Made by a program: the position numbers and the translations under genes | Source: Paludibacteraceae bacterium | GTDB taxonomy: Bacteria; Bacteroidota; Bacteroidia; Bacteroidales; Paludibacteraceae | Assembly (NCBI GenBank): GCA_017961765.1 | Contig: JAGCWQ010000121.1 | Span: forward strand, 43,742-107,741 | Direction of reading: 5' to 3' | DNA: 64,000 nt | Shown here: positions 45,080 to 55,718 of the stretch, piece after piece | Layout of the letters: every line of letters begins with the position of its first letter | Numbering within the stretch: position 1 is the first letter of the stretch | The notes under the pieces: generated by a model | What the model was told of the DNA's origin: nothing | Seen by the model: only the letters and a program-made list of their open reading frames with translations | The model's database searches: none

Positions 45080-45811
45080 CTACCTTTTCACACAAACCAC
45101 TTGGTTGTCGAATTTCAGATTAATTGTCCTGTACTTGTTCCAGCCTGTCCTACTGAATCCTTTTTCATATACAGAGTACAACTTCTCCAACTTATATTCG
45201 TAATTCTCCAACGGACCCAATAAAATCACATGGTCGCCTACCCTTGGCACCAATTCAATCTCCTCATTGCTATCCACATAGATCTGTTCCACTTGGGCAT
45301 TCCAAAATTTGTGCTTTCGAAGGAACATGGCAAAATCGTACAATCCGTTTTTTGCCAAATTCACCGATATGGACCCCGTCGCTACCGGGACATAGGCCGT
45401 ATATTCGCTGGAGACCGGCATAATCTCCCCATCGCTATCGATGTAGAAGCCTTGCCCTTGTGTCATAATCCTCAAGACTGGTTCACGCTGCAGGATCACG
45501 ATACCGACATTTCCGTTCGGGGTCTTGAAACACTCCGCACGCTTTATGCGAGGTTGCTTCCGTAGCAATGCCTCCAAGCGGTCTAATTGAATGTTCTTCA
45601 TCGTGTTGCCGACAGGATTCACATTCTCCCTTTCCAAAAGCCGCTTAATCTCCGGTCCCTTTATGAAACTAAGCGAAGCACTATCTCTAATTTCCACAAA
45701 TACGCCTCGGCAAACCTGTTCCTCCGATCTATACGTAAATGCAAAGATCGCAAAAATCAAGTAACCAAAGATGACTACCGATATAATTATTTTAGCCCAT
45801 CTCTCACGCAT
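45080..45811 (-). CDS. ftsQ: cell division protein FtsQ/DivIB-like
   Basis: This 243-residue bitopic membrane protein has one N-terminal helix (IIISVVIFGYLIFAIFAF), a weak POTRA-like region (IKGPEIKRLLERENVNPVG) and a beta domain (VGIVILQREPVLRIMTQGQG, FYIDSDGEIMPVS). FtsQ links the FtsL/FtsB and FtsW/FtsI complexes to the ring. Its start overlaps the murC stop by eight bases. FtsQ sequences vary strongly, so the call rests on position plus motifs. Confidence 0.9.
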   Translation of the reverse strand: MRERWAKIIISVVIFGYLIFAIFAFTYRSEEQVCRGVFVEIRDSASLSFIKGPEIKRLLERENVNPVGNTMKNIQLDRLEALLRKQPRIKRAECFKTPNGNVGIVILQREPVLRIMTQGQGFYIDSDGEIMPVSSEYTAYVPVATGSISVNLAKNGLYDFAMFLRKHKFWNAQVEQIYVDSNEEIELVPRVGDHVILLGPLENYEYKLEKLYSVYEKGFSRTGWNKYRTINLKFDNQVVCVKR

Positions 45812-47177
45812 TCGCCTTATCTAAAAGTACTTGTTTCAATTCTGGAATCATCAAGTCTATATCGCCTGCCCCTATCGTCAAGAAGACCTCCTGCCTATGA
45901 TTGCGAAGATATTCAACAAGTCCACTTTTTGAACATATTCGCTTATTGGGTATCGTTATCTTATCCAGCAACAATTGGGATGTCACCCCTTCTATCGGAA
46001 GTTCACGGGCAGGATAGATATCCAGCAAAATCACCTCGTCGAGCAAAGAGAGGCTACGGGCGAAATCGTCGGCAAAGTCACGGGTACGTGTGTACAAGTG
46101 GGGTTGGAAGACCGCACAGATATGCTTATCCGCATACAAAGCCCGAACAGACTCGATACACGACTTCAACTCCATCGGATGGTGTGCATAGTCGTCGATA
46201 AAGACGAGGTCGTCACGTTTGATATGGAAGTCGAAACGGCGCTTCACACCTGCGAAAGAGGCCATAGCCGCACGCATCTCATCGGCAGTCACGCCATTCA
46301 GATGAGCCATCGCCATCGCCGCCACCGCATTCTCAACATTGATCATGACGGGAACGCCCAATTTAACATCACGGACGACCGTATCGGGAGCGACAAAGTC
46401 AAATACCAAATCACCCTGACCGACACGGATATTCTCCGCATGGAAATCGCCCTCCTTCGAAGAGTAGGAATAGATACGAACAGAGGGCGCAGACTGTGGC
46501 TTTATAGGCAAGCCCTTCTTGACCAACAAAACGCCGTCTTCACGAACCAAAGAGGTGAAAGACTCGAAACCTGCCCTATACTCCTTTTCCGTGCCATAGA
46601 TATCCAAATGGTCGGCATCCACAGCCGTAACGACTGCCATGTATGGGGAGAGCGTCAAGAAGGAACGATCATATTCATCCGCCTCAATCACAACCAAATC
46701 GCTCTTATCCGACAGAAGCAGATTCTGCTTGAAATTCTTGGAGATACCACCCAAAAAGGCGTTGCAATCCAAATGTGAGTTACGCAAAAGATGCGCCGTC
46801 ATCGTCGAGGTCGTGGTCTTCCCGTGGGTTCCTGAGATACAGATACCCCGTTGCATCTTCGTGATTTCACCCAAGACCTGAGAACGTTTCATCAAAGTAA
46901 AGCCTTGAGTCTTGAAATATTGAAGTTCCGTATTCGTCTGAGGAATGGCAGGAGTAATGACCACCAGCGTCGTCTCCTTCTCCTTAAAGGGAGCCGGAAT
47001 CAACGAGCAATCATCCTCATAGTGAATGGCGATGCCTTCCGACTGCAAATCCTTCGTCAAAGCGGAAGCCGTACGGTCATAGCCAGCCACACGGAAACCT
47101 TTGGCATTAAAATAACGAGCCAAAGCACTCATTCCGATGCCACCAATACCGATGAAATATATGTTCTTTTTTTCCAT
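45804..47177 (-). CDS. murC: UDP-N-acetylmuramate--L-alanine ligase
   Basis: This 457-residue cytoplasmic Mur ligase adds L-Ala to UDP-MurNAc. It begins with the Rossmann start YFIGIGGIGMSALARYFN, has the ATP loop SGTHGKTTTSTM near residue 115, VIEADEYDRSFL, and the C-terminal DDYAHHPMELK motif. It lies between murG and ftsQ with an 11-base gap and an eight-base overlap, consistent with one long operon. Confidence 0.97.
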   Translation of the reverse strand: MEKKNIYFIGIGGIGMSALARYFNAKGFRVAGYDRTASALTKDLQSEGIAIHYEDDCSLIPAPFKEKETTLVVITPAIPQTNTELQYFKTQGFTLMKRSQVLGEITKMQRGICISGTHGKTTTSTMTAHLLRNSHLDCNAFLGGISKNFKQNLLLSDKSDLVVIEADEYDRSFLTLSPYMAVVTAVDADHLDIYGTEKEYRAGFESFTSLVREDGVLLVKKGLPIKPQSAPSVRIYSYSSKEGDFHAENIRVGQGDLVFDFVAPDTVVRDVKLGVPVMINVENAVAAMAMAHLNGVTADEMRAAMASFAGVKRRFDFHIKRDDLVFIDDYAHHPMELKSCIESVRALYADKHICAVFQPHLYTRTRDFADDFARSLSLLDEVILLDIYPARELPIEGVTSQLLLDKITIPNKRICSKSGLVEYLRNHRQEVFLTIGAGDIDLMIPELKQVLLDKANA

Positions 47178-47188
47178 TCGTCAACTCA

Positions 47189-48289
47189 TTACTTAACCAA
47201 AGACAAAATCTCCGACGCTATACGGTCGGCCGAATCCAACTGCGCCATGTCATGCGAATTCTTCGAGAGGGCAGCCAAGCGCTCGTCATCGAAAATCAAC
47301 GACAAGACTGCATCGACCATCTTCTCAGGAGCCTCAGCATCCGAAATCATGACCGCCGCATTCCGGCTGGCCAAAGCCATGGCATTCTTCGTCTGATGGT
47401 CTTCCGCCACATTCGGAGAAGGCACCAATACGGAAGGTTTACCCAAAAGGCACAACTCGGAGATGGAGCTGGCACCCGCCCTCGACACCACCAAATCGGC
47501 CATCGAATAGGCATAATCCATCCGCTTGACGAAATCCGTCACCAAAAGGGAATCGGAAGCGAAAGCCTCGGATTGCTTCTTCATCTCCTCAAAATAATAT
47601 TTACCTGTCTGCCACAAAACCTGAATGCCCGCATCGCTCAACTTCTGCAAGCCCAACAACGTACTCTTGTTCAACGTACGGGCTCCAAGGCTACCGCCGA
47701 TAATCAACAATGTCCTCTTCTCGGGAGAGAAGCCAAAGAACTTGTAGGCCTCCTCCGACTTGGGCGCCACCTCCAAGAAATCTTGGCGGACGGGATTTCC
47801 CGTCAACAAAATGACATCCTTGGGGAAGAACTTCTCCATTCCCTCGTAGGCAACGCATATTTTGGCTGCCTTTTTGGCCAATAGCTTGTTCGTCACGCCC
47901 GCATAGGAATTCTGCTCTTGCAAGACTGTCGGAATGCCTAACGAATTGGCAGCATAGAGTGTAGGACCGCTCGCATAGCCACCGACACCGACCACTACAT
48001 TCGGCTTAAACTCCTTGACAATACGCTTTGCCTGAAACAAACTTTTCACCAAACAGAACAACACCTTGATGTTCTTCAGCATATTTTTTCTGTCGAATCC
48101 GAATACAGGAAGTCCCTTTATCTGGTAACCGGCAGCTGGGACTTTTTCCATCTCCATTCTGCCTTCCGCACCAACAAAAAGGAACTCCGCATCAGGGACG
48201 CGCCTCTTCAACGCATTCGCTATTGATATGGCTGGGAAGATATGTCCCCCAGTTCCACCTCCACTGATTATGAATTTCAACTTACTCAT
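47189..48289 (-). CDS. murG: UDP-GlcNAc:lipid I N-acetylglucosaminyltransferase
   Basis: This 366-residue peripheral membrane GT28 enzyme makes lipid II from lipid I. It has the N-terminal ISGGGTGGHIFPAISIA, the GVGGYASGPTLYAA loop and the C-terminal VSRAGASSISELCLLGKPS sugar-nucleotide site. It starts inside the last bases of ftsW (eight-base overlap), which implies coupled translation. Confidence 0.97.
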   Translation of the reverse strand: MSKLKFIISGGGTGGHIFPAISIANALKRRVPDAEFLFVGAEGRMEMEKVPAAGYQIKGLPVFGFDRKNMLKNIKVLFCLVKSLFQAKRIVKEFKPNVVVGVGGYASGPTLYAANSLGIPTVLQEQNSYAGVTNKLLAKKAAKICVAYEGMEKFFPKDVILLTGNPVRQDFLEVAPKSEEAYKFFGFSPEKRTLLIIGGSLGARTLNKSTLLGLQKLSDAGIQVLWQTGKYYFEEMKKQSEAFASDSLLVTDFVKRMDYAYSMADLVVSRAGASSISELCLLGKPSVLVPSPNVAEDHQTKNAMALASRNAAVMISDAEAPEKMVDAVLSLIFDDERLAALSKNSHDMAQLDSADRIASEILSLVK

Positions 48290-49493
48290 CTTTTCCCTTT
48301 TTATCTTTTTTTTCTTTTTTCTCCTTTTGTTCTACTCCCTCTTTTTGCAAAGCGGATTCACGGCTAACCCCCAACATCAGGCCGAAGTAAGCACTCGTGA
48401 TTATGATGGAAGTACCACCCCTACTGATAAGAGGAAGCGGCTGTCCCGTAACGGGGAACAACCCGACAGCGACCGCCATATTTATGAATGCCTGAAAGAC
48501 AATCATCGTCGAAAGACCCAAGACCAGAATGGCGGAATAGATACTATCGCACTCCTTGGCTATCATGGCCGCTCGATACATCAGTATCAAATACAGAAAC
48601 AGCACCAAACAAGCTCCACCGATTCCCATCTCCTCTATGATGATGGCGAAGATGAAGTCCGAGAAGGCTTGCGGCAGGAAGTCACGCTCAATGCTATTGC
48701 CTACGCCCTTTCCCGTATATTTGCTGTTCGATATGGCAATCTTAGCGTGCGCCACCTGATAGTTTTTGTCGTCCACCTTGAATTTCGCCTCCTCGTCCGT
48801 AGGCTCCGAGAAATTCTTCAGACGATTCACCCATACGCTCGTACGGTGGGTAACCGCATTCTCAGGCAAAACCTGCGCAACGGAGAAAAACAAGACGACG
48901 AACAAGAGCAGGCAACCAATCGTCTTGGCCAACCATTTTATCGGAACCTTTGCATAGAACATCATGGTAAACGTGACAATTCCACACAGAAGAGCCGTGG
49001 AGAAATTCTCCGGAAAGATCAGGAGAGAGACGAAACCCGCCATGGCCAACGCAATCCCATAAGAGACCTTCTTCGAAAAGAAGCGCTCCTGCGTGAACAA
49101 CTGCAGGATGATGGAGAGATTAACCACCAAAGCCAACTTCGCAAATTCCGAAGGCTGGAAGCGCACTCCCATCAAATTGGCCCACCGCGCCGCCTCGTTG
49201 ACCGACACACCGGAGATGAGCACCCAAACCAACGTGGCTATCGAAAAGAGATAGAGAAGTGGTGCGAAGACCATGACGACCTTCGGAGAGAGCAGGTGCA
49301 AGAGGAATGCGAAGAGGAAGCCACCACAGAGAAACGTGATATGACCCCACACCGGCATGAAGTAGCTCGCCTGTTTATAGGCAAGCGAACTCGATGCACT
49401 ATACATCTCCAAAGCGGAAAGAGACAAGAACAGTCCGAATATAATCCATAGGATCTTATCTCCCCTAAACGTATTATTCAAAAACTCTTTCAT
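48282..49493 (-). CDS. ftsW: FtsW/SEDS lipid II polymerase
   Basis: This 403-residue protein has about ten transmembrane helices and is the SEDS glycosyltransferase of division. Recognisable segments are GVRFQPSEFAKLALVV, HAKIAISNSKYTGKGVGNS and the C-terminal GLFPVTGQPLPLISRGGTSI. The C-terminal tail is Lys/Glu-rich and cytoplasmic. It overlaps murG by eight bases and lies 39 bases after murD. It acts with the FtsI transpeptidase encoded upstream. Confidence 0.96.
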   Translation of the reverse strand: MKEFLNNTFRGDKILWIIFGLFLSLSALEMYSASSSLAYKQASYFMPVWGHITFLCGGFLFAFLLHLLSPKVVMVFAPLLYLFSIATLVWVLISGVSVNEAARWANLMGVRFQPSEFAKLALVVNLSIILQLFTQERFFSKKVSYGIALAMAGFVSLLIFPENFSTALLCGIVTFTMMFYAKVPIKWLAKTIGCLLLFVVLFFSVAQVLPENAVTHRTSVWVNRLKNFSEPTDEEAKFKVDDKNYQVAHAKIAISNSKYTGKGVGNSIERDFLPQAFSDFIFAIIIEEMGIGGACLVLFLYLILMYRAAMIAKECDSIYSAILVLGLSTMIVFQAFINMAVAVGLFPVTGQPLPLISRGGTSIIITSAYFGLMLGVSRESALQKEGVEQKEKKEKKDKKGKDE

Positions 49494-49532
49494 AGACCAC
49501 AGCAGGAATGAGTATGCCGCTACTGACGGCTA

Positions 49533-50864
49533 TTATAGATTCCTTACTTGCTCTTTGAATTGACGGCCCCTATCCTCGTAACTTTGGAAGAGGTCGAAAC
49601 TTGCGCAACATGGAGAAAGCAACACCGTGTCTCCCTTCTGTGCGTATGCGAAACACTTCTCTACAGCCTCCTTCATGGAAAGGGCATCCGAGATAGCAGG
49701 CACCTTGTCGTCGAAGAAGGCGTGCAACTTGGCGTTGTCAACACCCAAACAAACGATAGCACGAACCTTCTCCTTCACCAAATCCTCGATTTCGGAATAG
49801 TCGTTGCCCTTGTCCGTTCCTCCCAAGATCAAGACAACTGGTGTCTTCATACATTGCAAAGCATACCAGCAAGAGTTCACATTCGTAGCCTTCGAATCGT
49901 TCACGAACAAGACATTGCGCACTTTTGCCACTGGCTCAAGGCGATGCTCAACCCCACGAAAATCGCTAAATGACTCACGGATGCTCTCTTTCTTGATTCC
50001 AGAGATACAAGATGTAATACCAGCAGCCATTGAGTTATACACATTATGCTGTCCCTTCAACGATAATTTATTCAATTCCATATCAAACTCGCTATCTTTT
50101 ACTTTTATTTTCAACAATTCATTCTCTACATAAGCAACCAAGCCCTCTTTCTTCTCCAAAGCGAAAGGACATTTCGTGGCACGAATATCTCTCTTGGCCA
50201 ACTCCTTTTGAATCACAGGATCGTCATTCCAATAGATGAAATAGTCGTTCTCCGTCATGTTTTGGACAATGCGGAACTTAGAATCAATATAATTTTGGAA
50301 CTTATACTCGTACCTATCCAAATGGTCAGGCGTGATATTCAACAAGATGGCTATATCCGCCTTGAATTTATACATACCATCCAATTGGAAACTGCTCAAC
50401 TCGATGACATAGTAGTCGTGCGGATCAACCGCCACCTGCCTTGCCAAGCTGAAGCCGACATTTCCTGCCAAACTTGCATCCAAGCCAGCCTGAGTCAAAA
50501 CGTGATGGATCAAAGTCGTCGTAGTCGTCTTTCCGTTGCTACCCGTGATGCAGATCATCTTAGAATTGGAGTAGCGGCCGGCGAACTCAATCTCAGAAAT
50601 GATGGGTGTTCCCTTCTCCCTCAAAAGTTTGATGATAGGAGCCTTTTCCGGAATACCAGGGCTCTTTATCACCTCGTCGGCAGCCAAAATACGAGCTTCC
50701 GTGTGCTGCTTTTCCTCCCACTCGATTGAGTAGTCGTTCAATTCCTTCTTGTATTTCTCCTTTATCTCAGACTTATCGGAGACAAAGACTTCAAAACCTT
50801 TTACCTTCGCAAGGATGGCGGATCCGACACCGCTCTCACCTGCTCCCAATACAACTATCTTCAT
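49533..50864 (-). CDS. murD: UDP-N-acetylmuramoyl-L-alanine--D-glutamate ligase
   Basis: This 443-residue Mur ligase adds D-Glu to UDP-MurNAc-L-Ala. The start at 50864 (MKIVVLGAGESGVGSAILA) puts the Rossmann motif at the N-terminus as in the family; a TTG at 50888 is in frame but gives an odd extension. The ATP loop GSNGKTTTTTLIHH, HLDRYEYKF and the FRGVEHRLEPV and FVNDSKATN blocks are present. It lies 24 bases downstream of mraY. Confidence 0.97.
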   Translation of the reverse strand: MKIVVLGAGESGVGSAILAKVKGFEVFVSDKSEIKEKYKKELNDYSIEWEEKQHTEARILAADEVIKSPGIPEKAPIIKLLREKGTPIISEIEFAGRYSNSKMICITGSNGKTTTTTLIHHVLTQAGLDASLAGNVGFSLARQVAVDPHDYYVIELSSFQLDGMYKFKADIAILLNITPDHLDRYEYKFQNYIDSKFRIVQNMTENDYFIYWNDDPVIQKELAKRDIRATKCPFALEKKEGLVAYVENELLKIKVKDSEFDMELNKLSLKGQHNVYNSMAAGITSCISGIKKESIRESFSDFRGVEHRLEPVAKVRNVLFVNDSKATNVNSCWYALQCMKTPVVLILGGTDKGNDYSEIEDLVKEKVRAIVCLGVDNAKLHAFFDDKVPAISDALSMKEAVEKCFAYAQKGDTVLLSPCCASFDLFQSYEDRGRQFKEQVRNL

Positions 50865-50888
50865 ATTATTGAACTTATTTCCAATCAA

Positions 50889-52103
50889 TTAACGCATCTT
50901 CAATGTCACAATCGTTAACATGGCCAAAAGGATACCTACAATCCAGAAGCGGGAAACAATCTTCGCCTCAGGCAAGCCCAACTTCTGGAAATGGTGGTGA
51001 AGCGGTGCCATACGGAAGATGCGCCTTCCCTCGCCATACTTCTTCTTCGTGTATTTGAAATAATAGACCTGAATCATCACGGAGAGGTTCTCTACCAAGA
51101 AGATTCCGCACAAAATCGGAATCAACAGCTCCTTGTGGATAATCACAGCAAAGACGGCAATCACGCCACCCAACGTCAAACTACCCGTATCGCCCATAAA
51201 GACCTGAGCCGGATAGGAGTTATACCACAAGAATCCGATGGTAGCTCCCACGAAAGCACAGATGAAAATCACCATCTCCTCGGAATAAGGGATATACATG
51301 ATATTCAAATAGCTGGCATACTCCACGTGGCTCGACAAGTAGGCCAGCACACCCAGCGTGGTTCCTATGATGGCCGAGGTACCCGTGGCCAAGCCATCCA
51401 AGCCGTCTGTCAGATTCGCACCGTTGGAGACCGCTGTCACGATGAAAATCGTCACCAAAACGAACAAAATCCATCCGCAAGCCTGCGCCTTGTCGCCCAT
51501 GAATGTAAAGAGGTCGGCATAATCCAAGTTGTTGTCCTTGACGAAAGGAATGGTCGTCTTCGTCGATTTCTCACAAGAGGCAGCATACTGCACCACCTCC
51601 TCCGTCTTGACCACCGTCACCGTGTTCTCACGCATCATGACATCGTCGCTCAAATAGAGAGTCAAACCGACAATCAGACCCAAACCGACTTGGCCGACAA
51701 TCTTGAAACGTCCATGCAATCCCTCCTTGTCCTTCTTGAAGACCTTGATGTAATCGTCCAAAAAGCCGATACAGCCCAACCAAACGGTGGAGACCATCAA
51801 GAGTATCATATAGACATTATCCAATTTTCCCAACAAGAGGCAAGGAATCAAGATAGCGACGATAATGATGATACCTCCCATCGTAGGCGTACCACGCTTG
51901 CTCATCTGACCCTCCAAATCCAAGTCACGGATGATTTCCCCAATCTGGTGTTTTTGCAACTTGTGAATGATTTTCTTACCTATGATCGTCGCAATGAGCA
52001 ACGATAAGATAAACGCCAAAGCCGAACGGAAGGAGACATATCGGAACATACCCGCTCCCGACACGTTCAATTCTGACAAATAGTGGAAAAATTGGTATAA
52101 CAT
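50889..52103 (-). CDS. mraY: phospho-N-acetylmuramoyl-pentapeptide transferase
   Basis: This 404-residue integral membrane enzyme transfers phospho-MurNAc-pentapeptide to undecaprenyl phosphate, giving lipid I. It has the [14 protein letters not shown] catalytic loop, [26 protein letters not shown] and the C-terminal [12 protein letters not shown] motif. An extra ~50-residue segment near 175-220 between helices is usual in Bacteroidetes MraY. It lies 17 bases after murE. Confidence 0.98.
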   Translation of the reverse strand: MLYQFFHYLSELNVSGAGMFRYVSFRSALAFILSLLIATIIGKKIIHKLQKHQIGEIIRDLDLEGQMSKRGTPTMGGIIIIVAILIPCLLLGKLDNVYMILLMVSTVWLGCIGFLDDYIKVFKKDKEGLHGRFKIVGQVGLGLIVGLTLYLSDDVMMRENTVTVVKTEEVVQYAASCEKSTKTTIPFVKDNNLDYADLFTFMGDKAQACGWILFVLVTIFIVTAVSNGANLTDGLDGLATGTSAIIGTTLGVLAYLSSHVEYASYLNIMYIPYSEEMVIFICAFVGATIGFLWYNSYPAQVFMGDTGSLTLGGVIAVFAVIIHKELLIPILCGIFLVENLSVMIQVYYFKYTKKKYGEGRRIFRMAPLHHHFQKLGLPEAKIVSRFWIVGILLAMLTIVTLKMR

Positions 52104-52120
52104 ATATCTTCTATTATTTT

Positions 52121-53569
52121 TTACATTACTTCAGCAAGTACCTCTTTGTCGTCGAAATGATGCTTGACTCCTTTTATCTCCTGATAATTCTCATGGCCCT
52201 TTCCAGCCACCAAGATGACATCGTCTGGCTGCGCCAACATGCACGCCGTCTTGATTGCTTGGTAACGGTCCACCACCACCAAAACCCGACGCTTGTCAGC
52301 CACGTCAACGCCTTCCATCATATCATCGAGAATCGCCTGAGGGTCTTCGCTCCGTGGATTGTCGGAAGTCAGGATCACCTGGTCGCTGCCAGCCAAAGCC
52401 TCCTTCGCCATCATCGGACGTTTACCCTTGTCACGGTCGCCACCACAACCGACCACCGTAATCAAGCGACCCTTGCCGCAACGAATCTCGTTGATCGTAT
52501 TGATCACGTTCATCAAAGCATCCGGCGTATGCGCATAATCGACAATGGCACGGTAGCCATCCTTCGACTTGACCACCTCGAAACGACCCGAAACAGAGCG
52601 CAAGGCACTCAAATGAACCAAGACCTCCTCCTCTGGCTTGCCCAAAAGAACGGCAGCCCCAAAGACAGCCAACAAGTTGGAGGCATTGAAGCGACCGATA
52701 AACGGAACGACTACCTCACGGCCATTCATTTCCAAGAGCATACCGTCGAAATTGTCTTCCAAGACCTTCGCCTTGAAATTGGCCATCGCACGAGTCGAAT
52801 ACGTATATTTGGAGGCAGGCGTATTTTGCAACATCACCATGCCATTCTTATCATCTAAATTCGTCAAGGCAAAAGCCTCGGCAGGGAGTTCGTCGAAGAA
52901 ACGCTTCTTCACGGCCAAATAGTTGGCAAACGTCTTATGGTAATCCAAATGGTCACGCGTGATGTTTGTGAAGAGTCCGCCAACAAAGGAGAGTCCTGCA
53001 ATACGACGTTGGTCGATTGAGTGGGAGCTCACCTCCATGAAAGCATACTCGCAACCAGCCGCCACCATATCCGCCAGCAAAGCGTTCAGAGAGAGCGGAT
53101 CGGGAGTCGTATGAGTGGAAGGACGAGCCTCGCCTGCCACATAGTTGCAGACCGTCGAAAGCAAGCCACAACGATGACCGAAACGGCCAAAGAGTTGATA
53201 CAGAAGGGTTGCTGTCGTCGTCTTTCCGTTCGTTCCCGTCACACCGACCAAGCGCAAATGGGAGGAAGGATAGTCATACCACGCAGAGGCCAATCGCCCC
53301 AACGCCTCGTTTGCATCCGCCACCTGAACAAAAACCGCCTTGTCATCCAGGTTTTCAGGCAACTTCTCGCAGACCACCACGGAAGCCCCCTTTTCTATGA
53401 CAGAAGGGATGAAATCATGTCCATCCACCTTCGTACCGACAGTGGCGACAAACAAATCGCCCTTCTCCACCTTTCGGGAGTCAGCACGGACACCCGACAC
53501 TTCCACCTCCGTGGAGCCGATGCACTTCAGTACATCCAATGTGCGTAGTATGTCTTTTAATATCTTCAT
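52121..53569 (-). CDS. murE: UDP-MurNAc-tripeptide synthetase (MurE)
   Basis: This 482-residue Mur ligase adds the third stem residue. The ATP loop is [17 protein letters not shown], followed by [15 protein letters not shown] and [13 protein letters not shown]. The substrate-selecting motif near residue 405 reads SDNPRSEDP (DNPR type), which is the meso-diaminopimelate version rather than the Lys version. The ATG at 53569 was preferred to a TTG at 53575. It is directly after ftsI in the operon. Confidence 0.97.
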   Translation of the reverse strand: MKILKDILRTLDVLKCIGSTEVEVSGVRADSRKVEKGDLFVATVGTKVDGHDFIPSVIEKGASVVVCEKLPENLDDKAVFVQVADANEALGRLASAWYDYPSSHLRLVGVTGTNGKTTTATLLYQLFGRFGHRCGLLSTVCNYVAGEARPSTHTTPDPLSLNALLADMVAAGCEYAFMEVSSHSIDQRRIAGLSFVGGLFTNITRDHLDYHKTFANYLAVKKRFFDELPAEAFALTNLDDKNGMVMLQNTPASKYTYSTRAMANFKAKVLEDNFDGMLLEMNGREVVVPFIGRFNASNLLAVFGAAVLLGKPEEEVLVHLSALRSVSGRFEVVKSKDGYRAIVDYAHTPDALMNVINTINEIRCGKGRLITVVGCGGDRDKGKRPMMAKEALAGSDQVILTSDNPRSEDPQAILDDMMEGVDVADKRRVLVVVDRYQAIKTACMLAQPDDVILVAGKGHENYQEIKGVKHHFDDKEVLAEVM

Positions 53570-53587
53570 TTTCAATTCAATAAAATT

Positions 53588-55702
53588 CTATTTTAATTCA
53601 ATCACCACCGTTTCATTAGGTTCTATCCTATCTCCGGACTCCTTCGACTGGGCAAAGACACGTCCCTTTCCTACGAGTCTGACACGCAATCCCTTGTTTT
53701 CCAAGAGATAAATGGCATCCTTCGCCCCCATTCCACGGACATCAGGCATATAGTTGCCACTCACCTTGTGCGGTTTAAGGAGCACATCGTTCCTTCGTGC
53801 CTCCGAGAAGGCCCATTTGCAAGGATTCTTCTTGTTCGCATCTTGGTTCTGGTACGGAATTTTCAAATCGTCCATAACCAACCGCAAACTAGCCAAATCG
53901 CCATCCTTCGTAATCGGAATCTTGCAGTTGTCTGCATCCGAAGAGAAGGGATCCGTATGGATGAGCGGACTTTGGGCATAGACCCGCTCCGCAATGGTTT
54001 TGAACACCGACCCCGAAATGGCACCCGCCGAAGGGTAACCCTTTTTCGGGCTCCAAACGACGACAATCATGGAGTATTTCGGATCGTCAGCCGGGAAGAA
54101 TCCGCAGAAAGTAAGTTGATGCGACTTTCTAACCCCACGCTTACCGTAATCCACCTGAGCCGTACCCGTCTTTCCCGCAATCTGGAAATGCTCGGACTTG
54201 ACATTCCTTGCCGTACCGAACTCGACCACCCCGACCAGCATATCCTTCACCTTTTTCAAAGTCTTCTGACTACAGATGGAGGGGGTAATGACGCTTGTCG
54301 AAAATTTTCTCTTCTCCACTCCGTCCTTACAGATGGCCTTCACGAAATAGGGCTTTATCATCCTTCCATTGTTGGCAATCGCATTGTAGAATGTCAACAT
54401 ATAGATGGGCGGAATCTGCGTCTCGTAACCGAACGACATCCACGCCAAGGAGGTTCCCGACCAATTCTGCGAAGAAGTATATTTAATCTTCGGTTTACCC
54501 GCCCCCGGAATTTCCAAATCCATCGGTTCGTTGAGTTTCATCTCATACAGGCGGTCAACGAATCGACTCGGATTACTTCCGTAATAGTTGTCGATCACCT
54601 TAGCCACACCGATATTCGAAGAGTAGGCAATCGCCTGATTTAGAGAGATGACATGGTAACCGCCCTTGTTCCAGTTATGGTCTTTCACATTGACTCCCTT
54701 ATAGTTCCAGATACCGTTTTCCGTATCCACCTTATAAGAAGTATCGACCACTCCATCCTCGAGAGCCACCATGACAGAAGCGACTTTGAACGTGGAGCCC
54801 GGCTCCGTCTCACTGCTCACTGCGAAGTTCTGTCGTTCGACATACCGGCCATCCTCCCTGCGCTGCAAGTTGCTGATGGCCTTCACCTCGCCTGATTGCG
54901 TCTCCATCACCACGGCGCAGCCTCTGTCCGCCTCCACCTCCATCAACTTTGCCAACAAAGCCGATTCGGTAATATCTTGGATATTGACATCTATCGTCGT
55001 CTTCACATCATAGCCATCCTCCGGGTCGATCAAATTGATGTCACGGAAACGGCCGGCGATCTTCTGCTTGGTCTTGATTCCGCTTTTTCCCCGTAAATAG
55101 GAATCGTACTTCATCTCCAAGCCACAGCTTCCACCCTTGTCCGACTCAGCATAGATGTCACCTATCGTACGGGAAGCCAACGAACCCAACGGCTTTTTCC
55201 TCGAAACCTGCTCATAGAAAGCATAGCCGCTCTTGTTCGGACCCATTCGGAAGAAGGGGAACTGCTGCACCTCCTTTTTCTCATTATAGGTCAACTTTTT
55301 GCTGTTCACCTTATACCAGCGGGATTGAGATTTGAAGCCCTTCAAAATATGGTTCTTCAACTCGGCTGGCGACTTGTCCGTATAGACACGGGACAAATAG
55401 ATGGACAAAGAGTCGATATACTTATATAGCGTATCCTTCACCAATCCGTCCGCACGGAAATCCATATAGAGCGTATAGGAAGGGATGGTACTTGCCAGCA
55501 ACTTGCCGTCGCACGCCAATATGTTTCCCCTGTTCGGAGCTATTTCCAAGCTGTCGCGCTTATAGGTGGAGCCCACCTGCCGCCAACGCTCGCCTTCGCT
55601 GGCAATCGTCTTCACTGCAGAGCCCACGATGAAAAAAGCCATCAAAAAGGCCAGTGCATAGACGATGAAAAAGCGAACCAATATACCCTTCTTAACAGAC
55701 AC
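53588..55702 (-). CDS. ftsI: division-specific penicillin-binding protein (FtsI/PBP3) with PASTA domain
   Basis: This 704-residue class B PBP cross-links septal peptidoglycan. It has an N-terminal membrane helix (FFIVYALAFLMAFFIVGSAV), a PBP dimerisation domain, and a transpeptidase domain with the nucleophile Ser303-Thr-Phe-Lys306, Ser361-Ser-Asn363 and Lys511-Thr-Gly513. A C-terminal PASTA-like domain covers ~645-704 (MPDVRGMGAKDAIYLLENKG). A GTG start at 55702 was used because no ATG fits; it lies 16 bases after ftsL. A PASTA domain on FtsI is standard in Bacteroidetes. Confidence 0.97.
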   Translation of the reverse strand: MSVKKGILVRFFIVYALAFLMAFFIVGSAVKTIASEGERWRQVGSTYKRDSLEIAPNRGNILACDGKLLASTIPSYTLYMDFRADGLVKDTLYKYIDSLSIYLSRVYTDKSPAELKNHILKGFKSQSRWYKVNSKKLTYNEKKEVQQFPFFRMGPNKSGYAFYEQVSRKKPLGSLASRTIGDIYAESDKGGSCGLEMKYDSYLRGKSGIKTKQKIAGRFRDINLIDPEDGYDVKTTIDVNIQDITESALLAKLMEVEADRGCAVVMETQSGEVKAISNLQRREDGRYVERQNFAVSSETEPGSTFKVASVMVALEDGVVDTSYKVDTENGIWNYKGVNVKDHNWNKGGYHVISLNQAIAYSSNIGVAKVIDNYYGSNPSRFVDRLYEMKLNEPMDLEIPGAGKPKIKYTSSQNWSGTSLAWMSFGYETQIPPIYMLTFYNAIANNGRMIKPYFVKAICKDGVEKRKFSTSVITPSICSQKTLKKVKDMLVGVVEFGTARNVKSEHFQIAGKTGTAQVDYGKRGVRKSHQLTFCGFFPADDPKYSMIVVVWSPKKGYPSAGAISGSVFKTIAERVYAQSPLIHTDPFSSDADNCKIPITKDGDLASLRLVMDDLKIPYQNQDANKKNPCKWAFSEARRNDVLLKPHKVSGNYMPDVRGMGAKDAIYLLENKGLRVRLVGKGRVFAQSKESGDRIEPNETVVIELK

Positions 55703-55718
55703 GACAGCGACCTCCTTA

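Noticed and set aside
48228..49451. Plus-strand open frame of 407 codons opposite ftsW
   Set aside because: Shadow of a strongly biased gene; the translation is Arg/Gln/His-rich with no motifs, while ftsW is unmistakable.
50991..52007. Plus-strand open frame of 338 codons opposite mraY
   Set aside because: Same reason: antisense shadow with His/Gln-rich composition and no promoter-like context.
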